A DNA stretch of 64,000 nucleotides from Nitrospira sp. ND1 (GCF_900170025.1 NZ_FWEX01000005.1:735774-799773); one strand, 5' to 3'; numbered from the stretch's first letter, positions 1 through 7,759 are shown. Program-made: numbers and translations. The notes: generated by a model not told the origin, from the letters alone.

Positions 1-978
1 CGTTCCCTGTGCCAGCATGTTCATGATCAGGCGGATCATCGTGTCTTTATGGGATGGGTTGGATTCGGCAACCAACAGCGCCAACGCCGCCAAACCGATG
101 TCGTTGATCACCGGTTGCCCGGTGCGATCCAGCAGGCGGCCATTGCGATTGAGGAAATCGACGAATAGAAAGGCCCCGCTCCGTTTGTTGCCATCCGCAA
201 ACGGGTGATTCTTGATGACGAAGTACAGGAGATGGGCAGCTTTGGACTCCACGCTCGGGTAAGCCGGTTCGCCAAACACACTCTGGTCGAGGTTCCCAAG
301 CAGCGCCTCAAAAGCCTCTTGCCGTTCCTGGGCGAAGAGCGTGGACGCTTCGCCGCGAGCGATCAGGTCTGCCTTGAGCCCGGCCAATGCCGCACGAGCT
401 TCCGCCACTGTAAACAGCGTTCCGCCCGTCGTCGTCGGTGGCTCAGTCAGCAGCCCTTCGTCATAGCGTTGCAGCAGCACAAAGGTCTGCGCATAGCGCG
501 TGACGATATCAACCAGCCCACGCCCCATGTCGGCTTGAAGTTCAGGGCTGCGCGCGGCTTTTCGCACCAGTTGCAGGGCCGCTTCCAACTCGCGGGCATT
601 GGCTTCGAACCGCTGGCGACTGATGGTATACCCTTGGGTGAGGTGCTCGCGCAGAATGCGGGTGGCCCATTGGCGGAAACGGGTCGCACGGGTGGAATTC
701 ACTCGATAGCCGACAGAAATGACGGCATCCAGATTGAAATGCTCTATCTGTCTGGCAATCCTGCGTTTTCCCTCCTGTTGAACTGTTTCCATTTTGGAAA
801 CAGTTGAGTCTCGCTCCAATTCCCCACTGGCGAAGATGTTTCTAAGATGTTTCGAGACCGCCGCCTTCTGGACATCGAACAAGGCAGCCATCTGCTCCTG
901 AGAAAGCCAAACCGTCTCGCGTTCAAGCCTGACTTCGATGCTGCCGCTGTTCGTTTCGTAGATGCTAATCTCGCTCAT
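1..978 (-). CDS. RhuM-Fic fusion protein, 3' end beyond window
   Basis: Reading the minus strand from an ATG at 978 gives 326 uninterrupted codons that run off the left edge. Residues about 1-150 resemble the RhuM family (DNA-binding-like, with VWLSQEQMAALF and IARQIEHFNLDAVISVGYRV). Residues about 185-326 form a Fic/DOC domain with the motif HPFADGNKR at 258-266, whose His is the expected catalytic base for NMP transfer. RhuM-Fic proteins are usually about 330-350 aa, so little is missing. The gene begins 13 bases after the hsdS stop and is probably co-transcribed with it; rhuM-like genes are common passengers inside type I restriction loci. The target is unknown. A regulatory or toxin-like role is inference. 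Confidence 0.88.
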   Translation of the reverse strand, partial: MSEISIYETNSGSIEVRLERETVWLSQEQMAALFDVQKAAVSKHLRNIFASGELERDSTVSKMETVQQEGKRRIARQIEHFNLDAVISVGYRVNSTRATRFRQWATRILREHLTQGYTISRQRFEANARELEAALQLVRKAARSPELQADMGRGLVDIVTRYAQTFVLLQRYDEGLLTEPPTTTGGTLFTVAEARAALAGLKADLIARGEASTLFAQERQEAFEALLGNLDQSVFGEPAYPSVESKAAHLLYFVIKNHPFADGNKRSGAFLFVDFLNRNGRLLDRTGQPVINDIGLAALALLVAESNPSHKDTMIRLIMNMLAQGT

Positions 979-991
979 GAGGGTGCTCTTG

Positions 992-2212
992 TTATAGCTG
1001 TCCGCTGAAGGCCTGGTGCAGCAGCGACTTCTTTAACTCGCCCAGCGCGGCGAGCTTTTGCCGGCAGATGGATTCGAGGCGTTGAGTTTCGGCCCTGAGC
1101 TTATCAAGCCGGTTTGTCATTCGTTCCTGTTCAGAAAGAGATGGCAAGCTGATTGGGAAGGAAGGGAACTCCTTAAGTGCGATGCGATCCACGGTCGCAC
1201 CACGCACCGTCTTGCTATCGACGAACTTCCGAAAAGGTGGCGAAATGTATTGGTAGACAAAAAATCGAGGATCTACTCGCTTTCGATTGACGCGAACCAA
1301 TCCCATGCGCCTGCCAAGACAACATTCAAGCCCTTCCGGAATGATCGCCGCCTGACCTAGCCGTGTTTCATATGAGAAAACAACGTCATCAGACTGTGGC
1401 TTGACGCGGCGAGTCCACTGCCGGAAATCTTGTAGCGTTACATGCCGGGTTTCTCCGAGGTTGATCTTTCCATCTTGGAGCGCGCTAATCCCTAAAAACA
1501 CCGGGCCAGCATCAACCGTTTTGGGAGTCGCATGCGGTCCGTCGAACACTTCTGCAACATCGCCAATCGGCACTACGGGACTATCGCCGCGCCTGGTGAA
1601 GACGGATTCGAGGTGGCTTTCGAAGAGGGCGCGGGCGTTGCGGAGGTTCCGTTCGGCGTTGGCCGTGGCGATGGCGAGGCCGTCAAATGCTTCCTCCAGC
1701 TTCCCCACGATCTGCTGCTGCTCCGCCAGTGGGGGGACGGGGACTGGAAGGGAGCGAACGATAGCAGAATTTAACCCCTTCATGATCGCGCCGTGGGCTT
1801 GGGCTTCAATCGCATCAAGGACAGCGGTGCTGCCCTGAATTGCCCAAGCCAAGTAATCTGTTCGGATGACGCGCTGGTCGGGCCTCATTCTCAACAGATG
1901 CGAGTCCATGATTGACCGACGTATCGATGGAGGAACAACGGCAACCTTGCCAATTGTCCCCATCATGGTGAGCAACAAGTCGCCGGGGACAACCTCGACA
2001 GACTCCAATGTCTGAAACTTTTCCTGTGAGATGTAGCGTTCACCTAGTTCGTCAAATTTACCGCTAAGTACGTTCTCAATGCCGAGGACGTGAATCCCAT
2101 TGGATACCAGATCGCACTTCTTTAGCTGGCTTCCGAATGGCCCGATCTTGATGCCGGCTTTGTCCTGCACAACGAGCTCTTCGAGCGGGCGTATTTGCCA
2201 CCCCCTCTTCAT
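992..2212 (-). CDS. hsdS: Type I restriction-modification specificity subunit HsdS
   Basis: This 406-residue protein has the two-repeat HsdS layout. A first target-recognition domain (about 1-150) is followed by a conserved helix containing LAEQQQIVGKLEEAFDGL. A second recognition domain (about 215-345) ends in a matching helix with PSLSEQERMTNRLDKL and the usual C-terminal LLHQAFSGQL. HsdS selects the bipartite DNA target for methylation by HsdM and cleavage by HsdR. The start codon overlaps the hsdM stop by 4 bases (ATGA), so the two are translationally coupled. The recognition sequence cannot be predicted from the protein alone. hsdR is not in the window and would be expected to the left of the RhuM-Fic gene. 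Confidence 0.95.
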   Translation of the reverse strand: MKRGWQIRPLEELVVQDKAGIKIGPFGSQLKKCDLVSNGIHVLGIENVLSGKFDELGERYISQEKFQTLESVEVVPGDLLLTMMGTIGKVAVVPPSIRRSIMDSHLLRMRPDQRVIRTDYLAWAIQGSTAVLDAIEAQAHGAIMKGLNSAIVRSLPVPVPPLAEQQQIVGKLEEAFDGLAIATANAERNLRNARALFESHLESVFTRRGDSPVVPIGDVAEVFDGPHATPKTVDAGPVFLGISALQDGKINLGETRHVTLQDFRQWTRRVKPQSDDVVFSYETRLGQAAIIPEGLECCLGRRMGLVRVNRKRVDPRFFVYQYISPPFRKFVDSKTVRGATVDRIALKEFPSFPISLPSLSEQERMTNRLDKLRAETQRLESICRQKLAALGELKKSLLHQAFSGQL

Positions 2213-3666
2213 TTCAGCAGCGCCTTGATGTTCCCAAGCACTTCAGCACTCTCAGCGTCCAGCAAGGCAATTTCTTGCATGATCTCTTGCGGGCTGCGGT
2301 GCATGACTTCCTCGTCGCCGTTCGGGTTCTTCACGGAGAGGTCGAAGGTCTTCTGGTCGATGCTTTTGACGTCCAGACTCCAGGACTTGGGCGAATCGGC
2401 TGAGGTCTTTTGCAGCTTGATGAACTCTTTGAGATCGTCGTCATTCAGCGGGTTGGTCTTGCCGAGGCTGCGGCCCGGGTCGAGCTGGTAGTACCAAACC
2501 ATTCTCGTCGGTGCGCCCTTTTCGAAAAATAGGACAACGGTTTTCACGCCCGCGCCCTGGAACGTGCCGCCGGGACAATCCAGAATTGTGTGGAGATTGC
2601 AGCTTTCCAGCAGCAGCTTCCGCAAACTCACCGAGGCGTTATCGCCGTTGGAGAGAAACGTATTCTTGATCACCACACCGCCGCGTCCGCCCGCCTTAAG
2701 GCTCTTGATGAAATGCTGGAGAAAGAGAAAGGCCGTCTCGCCGGTGCGAATGGGGAAGTTCTGCTGCACTTCCTTCCGCTCTTTCCCGCCGAAGGGCGGA
2801 TTGGCCAGCACGACGTCGTAGCGATCCTTCTCCTGAATGTCGGCGAGGTTTTCGGTAAGCGTGTTGGTGTGGATGATGTTCGGCGCCTCGATGCCGTGCA
2901 GGATCATGTTCATGATCGCGATCACGTAGGCGAGCGACTTCTTCTCTTTCCCATAGAAAGTCTTTTCCTGCAGCGTCTTGAGATCCTTCGTCGAGCGGTT
3001 GCCCTTGGCGGTCAGATAGTCGAACGCTTCGCAGAGGAAGCCCGCCGATCCGCAGGCGCCGTCATAGATGCGCTCGCCGATCTTCGGTTTCACCACCTGG
3101 ACCATCGCGCGGATCAGCGGGCGCGGGGTGTAGTATTCGCCGCCGTTGCGCCCGGCGTTGCCCATGTTCTTGATCTTGGCTTCGTAGAGGTGCGAGAGCT
3201 CGTGCTTCTCTTTTTGCGAGAGGAAGCGCAGTTCGTCGATGTGGTCGATGATCTCGCGCAGGTTGTAGCCGCTCTGGATCTTGTTTTTGATCTCGCCGAA
3301 GATCTCGCCGATCTTGTATTCGATGGTGTTCGGTCCGCTGGCCTTCTGCTTGAAGCTATGGAGATAAGGAAACAGCTTGAGAGTGACGAAGTCGCGCAGA
3401 TCGTCGCCCGTCATCGCCTTGTTGTGATCGAGTTTGCCGTCTTTACCTTTCGGTGCGGCCCAGCTTTCCCATCGGTAGTCTTTGTCCAGGATGAAGCTGT
3501 AGCGTTTGCCCTCCAGCTTGGCCTCGTCTGCCCTATCCTGCTCCAGCCCATCGAGGTACTTGAGGAACAACAGCCAGGAGGTCTGCTCGGTATAGTCCAG
3601 CTCGGTCGTGCACCCGGCTTCTTTTCTGAGTACGTCGTCGATATTTCTAAATGCTTGTTCGAACAT
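2209..3666 (-). CDS. hsdM: Type I restriction-modification DNA adenine methyltransferase HsdM
   Basis: A 485-residue N6-adenine methylase, normal length for HsdM. The N-terminal HsdM_N helical domain covers about 1-140. The methylase domain carries GEYYTPR (176-182), the SAM-binding motif I DGACGSAGF (202-210) and the catalytic NPPF at 289-292. It methylates adenine in the target read by HsdS and protects host DNA. It is the first gene of the visible hsdM-hsdS-rhuM/fic operon. The 170 bases upstream presumably hold the promoter, but I see no convincing -35/-10 pair there. No truncation or frameshift is evident, so modification activity is likely. Confidence 0.96.
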   Translation of the reverse strand: MFEQAFRNIDDVLRKEAGCTTELDYTEQTSWLLFLKYLDGLEQDRADEAKLEGKRYSFILDKDYRWESWAAPKGKDGKLDHNKAMTGDDLRDFVTLKLFPYLHSFKQKASGPNTIEYKIGEIFGEIKNKIQSGYNLREIIDHIDELRFLSQKEKHELSHLYEAKIKNMGNAGRNGGEYYTPRPLIRAMVQVVKPKIGERIYDGACGSAGFLCEAFDYLTAKGNRSTKDLKTLQEKTFYGKEKKSLAYVIAIMNMILHGIEAPNIIHTNTLTENLADIQEKDRYDVVLANPPFGGKERKEVQQNFPIRTGETAFLFLQHFIKSLKAGGRGGVVIKNTFLSNGDNASVSLRKLLLESCNLHTILDCPGGTFQGAGVKTVVLFFEKGAPTRMVWYYQLDPGRSLGKTNPLNDDDLKEFIKLQKTSADSPKSWSLDVKSIDQKTFDLSVKNPNGDEEVMHRSPQEIMQEIALLDAESAEVLGNIKALLK

Positions 3667-3838
3667 GCAGCTTCATTCCCCCAGACACAATCGTGCAGTT
3701 TGCGCCGCAGGATACTCTTTCCCACGCCTTTATTCACTCGCGTTTTTACCGGCAACAGCGACTGGTGGGTGCCTAGGGGACTGGGGATCGTCGCTCGTGA
3801 AGCGTCGTTCGCTGGAATGGGGAAAGGCATGTGTCGCC

Positions 3839-4204
3839 TCACCGCCTCTTCCCCATCCCTCCCCCACCATCCAACGGCGCAAACGGTACGGTGGGATTGA
3901 ACTCATTGATCGGATTCAACGGATTCTCGGGGCGGTAGCGATTGACCGGGTTGAAGGGATTGTTGAAGTTGAACTGGTTGATCGAATTGGCTGGGTTGTC
4001 TGGATCGAACCGGTTGATTGGATTAAATGGATTCGCCGGGTCGTAGGCATTGATGGGATTCAGCGGGTTAGTGGGCTGATACTGGTTGATGGGGTTGAAG
4101 ATATTAAAGTCTCGCTCGTACTTCTCGTCGAAGCCGGGCTCTGCCCGCCCTGTCCCGGTCATTGCCATCAGCAGGAATGCGCCGATCAGTGCTGCGTGTC
4201 GCAT
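3839..4204 (-). CDS. Secreted Asn/Pro-rich 12-residue-repeat protein
   Basis: The chosen ATG at 4204 lies 5 bases after a strong GGGAGG; an ATG one codon upstream is too close to it. The 121-residue product starts with a signal peptide (about 1-21, hydrophobic IGAFLLMAM, likely cleavage after GRA). Six back-to-back 12-residue units follow at 36-107 with the pattern [F/L/A]-N-P-I-N-x-[Y/F]-x-P-x-N-P, then a Gly/Arg/Lys-rich tail. I do not recognise a family. The regular Asn, Pro and aromatic spacing suggests an extended, perhaps solenoid-like or polysaccharide-contacting secreted protein, but that is inference. It sits alone, 172 bases upstream of hsdM on the same strand. Confidence 0.72.
   Translation of the reverse strand: MRHAALIGAFLLMAMTGTGRAEPGFDEKYERDFNIFNPINQYQPTNPLNPINAYDPANPFNPINRFDPDNPANSINQFNFNNPFNPVNRYRPENPLNPINEFNPTVPFAPLDGGGGMGKRR
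3884..4099 (-). repeat. Six tandem 36-bp coding repeats
   Basis: Six in-frame 36-base units encode the 12-residue Asn/Pro units of the secreted repeat protein. On the plus strand they show as recurrent GGATTGAA/GGGTTG cores. The units have diverged at the nucleotide level but keep exact 36-base spacing, which suggests selection on the protein repeat. Confidence 0.8.
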
Positions 4205-4434
4205 CATTGCCTCCCTTCTGTCTGTGTACGTCATGCCGACAGCATACTCCCCTGCCGTGACATCCGGGGTCATAATGGGGGGCGAGACGGGAAAAAGATG
4301 AAAGCAACAGAGCACTGTTCGGATCAGGAACGGAGGGACATGAAAGGTGTTGCAGTTGAGTGATGGGTGCTAAATTGGGAAACGGGGAGACGGATAGGAG
4401 CCTCCACAGACTAGCGACAGGTAGGCCATGGGAG

Positions 4435-4713
4435 TCAGTGGATCGCTTTGGCTTCGTACTTGGGAAGCGGCGCCCCGGTGATCCGCGTGTAGAGCACAAC
4501 CGGATCGAGATCGGCACCGTTGGGCCAGTAAATGGTCCCCAGATCTGGATGGACTGCGAGTTCTCTGAACCGAACCAGGTCCTTGAGTGGAGCGAAGACA
4601 CCCTCAAAGTGAATGATTGTGGCTAGGTCCAGCTCGCCCTCGATGCCGTCTTCAAATCGCAGCCGCACTCGATACCCGTCAAGAGGCGCGGCTTCGACAA
4701 GGTCTTTGAGCAT
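4435..4713 (-). CDS. DUF2442 domain protein
   Basis: A 92-residue protein matching the DUF2442 pattern: a short beta-rich domain with VRLRFEDGIEGELDLATI near residues 16-33, then FAPLKD, and IYWPNGADLDPVVLY near 61-75. The molecular function of DUF2442 is not established. It begins 5 bases after the stop of the DUF4160 gene; the two families are often found together, which suggests a paired function, possibly toxin-antitoxin-like (inference). Start and length fit the family, and there is no sign of damage. Confidence 0.85.
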   Translation of the reverse strand: MLKDLVEAAPLDGYRVRLRFEDGIEGELDLATIIHFEGVFAPLKDLVRFRELAVHPDLGTIYWPNGADLDPVVLYTRITGAPLPKYEAKAIH

Positions 4714-4718
4714 GGCTC

Positions 4719-4979
4719 TTACTCCAGCGGTTTAATTTTTTTCAGCGGCGCTCGCTGTTCGGCCAATGACCAGTCTTCCCACAATTCATCCCGGTGTAAG
4801 GCGCCCCACTCCGCAACCAGTCCCAATGCCCGTGGAGGCAGGTATCCATCCAAGAGCATGAGAGAATCGATGCCCATGATTGCCTTGTAATCCCCATAGC
4901 GAATGTGAAAATGAGGCGGTGCATGATCGTCGTAATACATCGTGATGATCATCCCCAAAAAACGGCAGAGTTCAGGCAT
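4719..4979 (-). CDS. DUF4160 domain protein
   Basis: From the ATG at 4979 the protein is 86 residues and begins MPELCRFLGMIITMYYDDHA, the usual opening of DUF4160 proteins, followed by PPHFHIRYGDYKAIM. The reading frame continues upstream to an ATG at 5075. The extra 32 residues do not match the family and overlap the remains of a HEPN gene, so the internal start is preferred even though no strong ribosome binding site precedes it. Function is unknown. It is paired with the downstream DUF2442 gene. Confidence 0.8.
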   Translation of the reverse strand: MPELCRFLGMIITMYYDDHAPPHFHIRYGDYKAIMGIDSLMLLDGYLPPRALGLVAEWGALHRDELWEDWSLAEQRAPLKKIKPLE

Positions 4980-5034
4980 CACGAGGTAGTCTAGCCAATT
5001 CCTGCCTAGAACGCCAGCAATGGCACGTGAGATG

Positions 5035-5082
5035 TCAGACGCGGGCCGAGGGACATAGAGAGCGGTTTCGATCATCCTTCAT
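5035..5082 (-). pseudogene. HEPN-domain gene remnant (15 codons)
   Basis: An ATG at 5082 overlaps the stop of the MNT frame in the ATGA manner typical of MNT-HEPN pairs. The frame opens with MKDDRNRSL, which resembles the start of HEPN toxins, then hits TGA after 15 codons. A neighbouring frame reads AIAGVLGRNWLDYL, faintly like the HEPN C-terminal helix but without the Rx4-6H motif. I read this as a toxin destroyed by deletion. It is too short to be certain. Confidence 0.4.
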
Positions 5083-5368
5083 AACGCGATCGCGTCTTTC
5101 AAGACCTCTGTTCGAACCACACGTCGAAGCCCGCGTTCGGAGGCCACATCGACCGACCGTTTCAGCAATCGCTCCAGATCGAGGATCAGTGCCGCATGGT
5201 CAGCAGGCTTCGACCTTCCTCCATCTCAACGAGGAAGTCGATGTCACTGCTCGGACGAGCGGTTCCACGCGCGACCGATCCAAACACTCTCACCTTCCGC
5301 GCACCGTGGCGTGCAGCAATGGTGAGAATCTGCGCTCGCTTGGACTGGAGTGATTGTCGGATGCTCAT
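5079..5368 (-). pseudogene. MNT-type nucleotidyltransferase (antitoxin), frameshifted
   Basis: From the ATG at 5368, preceded by AGGAG, the frame encodes a minimal nucleotidyltransferase domain with the active-site pattern GSVARGTARPSSDIDFLVE. It then reaches a premature stop at about 5186. A shift of one base near 5190-5200 restores the expected family C-terminus (LDLERLLKRSVDVASERG, then LKDAIAL) ending at 5079. Such proteins are usually the antitoxin of MNT-HEPN systems and modify the HEPN toxin. The partner next to it is also broken, so the whole module is probably decayed. A sequencing error cannot be excluded. Confidence 0.75.
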
Positions 5369-5457
5369 CACCTGTCTCCTGTGCATAGTGTAGCCAAAAC
5401 CCGTGGGGAAGGCCAGCTGGAAAGCCCCCGCTAGCAGTGTAGCTCGGTCGGAAGCGA

Positions 5458-5535
5458 GAGCTGATAGCTTATGGCGTATGGCGGGAGGAAGCGCATCGTG
5501 CTAGAGGAAGAGCTCATGGCTTATGGCCGATGGCC
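5458..5535 (+). repeat. Degenerate intergenic repeat, family A (two copies)
   Basis: Copies at 5458-5483 and 5510-5535 share the core GAG-CT-(G/C)-AT-(G/A)-GCTTATGGC. The same core recurs at 7844-7867 and 8250-8276. It lies only in intergenic DNA and has no coding potential. Confidence 0.65.
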
Positions 5536-5562
5536 GGACCTCGAAATCTGGGGGATCGTATC

Positions 5563-5665
5563 TCGTGAACCGTATCTCGCTGGGGGACAGGATGCCGTGA
5601 AAGGTGAACTGTGAGGCGTAAAACGTAGATCGGGAACTGTAAGACATACGACGTAAAATACGAGG
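5563..5665 (+). repeat. Degenerate intergenic repeat, family B
   Basis: The block at 5563-5579 matches the reverse complement of 47147-47163 at 16 of 17 positions. It is followed by loosely repeated GTGAAaGGTGAAC and CGTAAAACGTA units. The second family B copy sits inside a cobalamin riboswitch. Confidence 0.6.
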
Positions 5666-5769
5666 GAAATAGAAACATATGAGCGATAGCGGGAACAAAA
5701 AAGACTGAAGCTTGGGAACAGGCTTTGAACATGTTTGGCGTATACGGCGGTATGGGCACGACCGTAAAG

Positions 5770-6111
5770 TTACGCTGCCCGCCCCTTTTTGCTGCGGCCT
5801 TCGACGCTGATCGCTTTGGCAAGATCGGCGGAGCTGGCGCCGAGGAGCAAGAGCGAGCTGACCAAGAGGTCAATGGACACGGAGGGGTCGCCGGCTTCCA
5901 TCTTCGCCACCCTGGATTGGCTGGATTGGAGGCGCTCAGCCAGTTGAACTTGTGACACACCCTGTTTAGTTCGTCGATCTTTCAGACTCCGACTGAGCGC
6001 TAACTTTATATCGATGAGCGCAGACTCTGCCTCGGACAGGCCCAGGCACTCCTTCACCGACCCGACAGCCCATCCGGCCGCTTCCAGCTTGGCTCGTTTT
6101 GTGTTCTTCAT
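5770..6111 (-). CDS. Xre-family helix-turn-helix regulator
   Basis: A 113-residue protein with a central HTH_XRE domain (about 45-100: LKDRRTKQGVSQVQLAERLQ, then SSQSRVAKMEAGDPSVSIDLL). The N-terminal 40 residues (KLEAAGWAVGSVKECLGLSEAE) match the leader often seen in stand-alone antitoxin-like Xre proteins. It starts 21 bases after the brnA stop, so it may be co-transcribed with brnT-brnA and help control that module (inference). It probably binds DNA as a dimer. No RelE/HigB-type toxin lies beside it. Confidence 0.85.
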   Translation of the reverse strand: MKNTKRAKLEAAGWAVGSVKECLGLSEAESALIDIKLALSRSLKDRRTKQGVSQVQLAERLQSSQSRVAKMEAGDPSVSIDLLVSSLLLLGASSADLAKAISVEGRSKKGRAA

Positions 6112-6132
6112 TTGAAGTGCCCGCGGAAAGTT

Positions 6133-6426
6133 CTACGCAGCTTTTGCGGCCGCTTTCGCTAGGAGTTCATGAATCAAGGATTGATACGGCTTCCCCTGCT
6201 TGGCAGCCATCCTGCGCAGCTGGCTCAGAAGTTTCGGGGACAGACGAATGGCGATCAACTGCTTGGCCATGCCGCTGGCCGGCCGGCCGACTCGACGCAT
6301 ACGTTTCAACTCTGCGTCCGTCGCTTCCGGGATATCGGAGAAATCAATTTGCGAGTCCGGTATATGCTTGACGCTCTTTTCTACTCGCCTGCCTTGCGCT
6401 GATGAGCCGGATAGTTTCTTTTTCAT
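6133..6426 (-). CDS. brnA: BrnA-like antitoxin
   Basis: The 97-residue product begins at an ATG preceded by AAGGAG. Its N-terminal part is a flexible toxin-binding region containing SDIPEATDAELKRMRRVGRP. The C-terminal part is a ribbon-helix-helix-like segment (KQLIAIRLSPKLLSQLRRMA, then YQSLIHELL). This order fits BrnA antitoxins, which neutralise BrnT and repress their own operon. The start lies inside the 3' end of brnT, giving an 83-base overlap that is longer than usual. Family assignment rests on both the protein and its brnT partner. Confidence 0.82.
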   Translation of the reverse strand: MKKKLSGSSAQGRRVEKSVKHIPDSQIDFSDIPEATDAELKRMRRVGRPASGMAKQLIAIRLSPKLLSQLRRMAAKQGKPYQSLIHELLAKAAAKAA

Positions 6427-6634
6427 GGCCTCTCCTTCGTATCGTATACACCACAAACAAGATTCGCCCTGACAGAGATCGGCCTATGCGCCGGCGGCGG
6501 CGTTCATGCGCAGAGTGTCGCAGATCATCCCCGTCCAGCGCATCGGCATCGACGAAAATGGTGGTTGCCTCTTCAAACGAAACGCCATGTTTCTTATGGT
6601 TGGTAATGGCCTTCGTGATGTCCCACGTAAACAC
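6344..6634 (-). CDS. brnT: BrnT-like ribonuclease toxin
   Basis: A 96-residue protein with the BrnT signature: an FTWDITKAITNHKKHGVSFE start, an acidic middle, and LFVVYTIRRRG followed by RLISARQASRKERQAY. BrnT is a RelE-fold ribonuclease that inhibits growth and is bound by BrnA. The start is GTG at 6634 with only a weak purine stretch upstream. A perfect 10-bp palindrome lies 5 bases before the start codon, a plausible operator. The toxin looks intact, and its partner is encoded just downstream with a large overlap. Confidence 0.85.
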   Translation of the reverse strand: MFTWDITKAITNHKKHGVSFEEATTIFVDADALDGDDLRHSAHERRRRRIGRSLSGRILFVVYTIRRRGHEKETIRLISARQASRKERQAYTGLAN

Positions 6635-6639
6635 ATTCT

Positions 6640-6649
6640 CGTATATACG
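6640..6649 (-). promoter_or_regulatory. Palindrome upstream of brnT, candidate operator
   Basis: CGTATATACG is a perfect 10-bp palindrome ending 5 bases before the brnT GTG. BrnA-type antitoxins repress their own promoters, so an operator here is plausible. No binding evidence exists. Confidence 0.35.
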
Positions 6650-6769
6650 CTAATACAGCCTCCATCGCAAGGCTGACGGCTGGATCACAGGGCCTGTATG
6701 CAACAACCCGCGCACTACAGGGTCAATTCTTCAACTTCGGCCTTGTCTTATGGCACCCCTATCGCCCCC

Positions 6770-7759
6770 TCACTCCCCTTGCGCCGCGATTCGTTGCGCT
6801 TCCTGACGCACGGCTTCCCGCAGGCTGTCGGGCTTGAGCACCTTCACCCCGCTGCCGAAGCTCAGCACCCACCCGACCAGTTCCCGGGTATCGGCCACGG
6901 AAAGGGTCATCCGCAGGCCTCCGCCTTTGGTTCGTTTGGTTTCCTGCGTAGCGTGCCAGACTCTATCTTTCACCCAGGCGGCAGTGGCCTTGTTGAATTC
7001 CAATTCCACCTCGATGCGCGGCCCGCGCATGACGGTCAGCGCATCCTGCACGAAGGCGTCGAGATCGAAATGCAGAGGCATCTGATAGGGATGGTCGGTG
7101 GGCGTGACGGACTTGATCCGCTCCACGGCAAACATGCGCGGCTCACGCCGCAGATGGCAATAAGCAATCAGGTAGAGGCCGCCGGTGGCGTACCAGAGGC
7201 GATAGGGATCCACTTCGCGCCTGGTCGTTCGCCCGCGCGACGCGGAGTCGTAGCGGATCTGCACGGTCGTGGCGTCGGCGATGGCTCTGGTGAGGCGGTC
7301 GATGGTTTCGCGATGTTGCCGATAGCGTTTGTGCGGACCGAGACCCACGCTGAAGGTGCCGTCGAGTTGTTGGACCAGGGCCACGCCCTGCGGCGGCAGC
7401 GCGGCGGCGGCCTTGCCTAACGCAGACTGCAACGAGGTGTGGAGTTCGGTGCCTTCCAGCGGGGTGATGAGCCGACGGCTGAAGGTCAGCGCCATCAACT
7501 CCGAGGGTGAGAATCGCAGGCCGGGGACGTTCCGAAATCCCTCCATCAGACGCCAGCAGGTCTGACCGTTGATGCGTTCGGTGACGAGGGGGTAACCGGC
7601 TTCTTCCAGCGCGGCGAGATCGCGACGCAAGGTGCGAGGATGCCGGGTGGAGCCTGGTGCGAGCGACTCAGCCAGCTGTTCCAGCGTGAGGCCCTGCCGC
7701 GACGCCTCCAGCTGCTTCAACACCACCAACAGACGCACCGCTTGATCGTTGCGCGCCAT
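6770..7759 (-). CDS. WYL-domain transcriptional regulator (YafY-like)
   Basis: The 329-residue protein has an N-terminal winged HTH (about 1-65: LLVVLKQLEASRQGLTLEQL, then RTLRRDLAALEEAGYPL). A WYL domain follows at about 160-235 (VQIRYDSASRGRTTRREVDP, then LWYATGGLYLIAYCHLR), and a WCX-type C-terminal extension lies at about 245-320. WYL domains sense ligands, often nucleic acids or nucleotides, and many such regulators control defence or DNA-damage genes. Here it borders the toxin-antitoxin and restriction region, but the target is unknown. It appears to be a single-gene unit with normal length and no damage. Confidence 0.9.
   Translation of the reverse strand: MARNDQAVRLLVVLKQLEASRQGLTLEQLAESLAPGSTRHPRTLRRDLAALEEAGYPLVTERINGQTCWRLMEGFRNVPGLRFSPSELMALTFSRRLITPLEGTELHTSLQSALGKAAAALPPQGVALVQQLDGTFSVGLGPHKRYRQHRETIDRLTRAIADATTVQIRYDSASRGRTTRREVDPYRLWYATGGLYLIAYCHLRREPRMFAVERIKSVTPTDHPYQMPLHFDLDAFVQDALTVMRGPRIEVELEFNKATAAWVKDRVWHATQETKRTKGGGLRMTLSVADTRELVGWVLSFGSGVKVLKPDSLREAVRQEAQRIAAQGE

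Larger units (their letters stand above)
5387..5769. other. 383-bp intergenic stretch holding degenerate repeats
   Basis: No gene with recognisable features is seen. The stretch contains family A repeats (5458-5535) and family B repeats (about 5563-5665). Family B consists of CGTGAAcCGTATCTCG-like and CGTAAAACGTA-like blocks. It separates the decayed MNT-HEPN module from the Xre regulator and looks like accumulated repeat debris. Confidence 0.7.

Noticed and set aside
205-807. A 200-codon plus-strand open frame at the left edge
   Set aside because: The opposite strand encodes a continuous RhuM-Fic protein with an intact Fic motif, so this frame is a shadow.
2590-3900. A 436-codon plus-strand open frame opposite hsdM
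   Set aside because: It is antisense to a well-supported methylase with all motifs, and its translation resembles no protein family. It is a high-GC shadow frame.
3884-4099. Regularly spaced 36-bp repeats as a possible CRISPR array
   Set aside because: The units are contiguous coding repeats without unique spacers, and no cas genes are nearby.
3839-4315. 158-codon version of the Asn/Pro repeat protein
   Set aside because: The extra N-terminus would bury the signal peptide. The ATG at 4204 has a strong binding site and gives a clean secretion signal.
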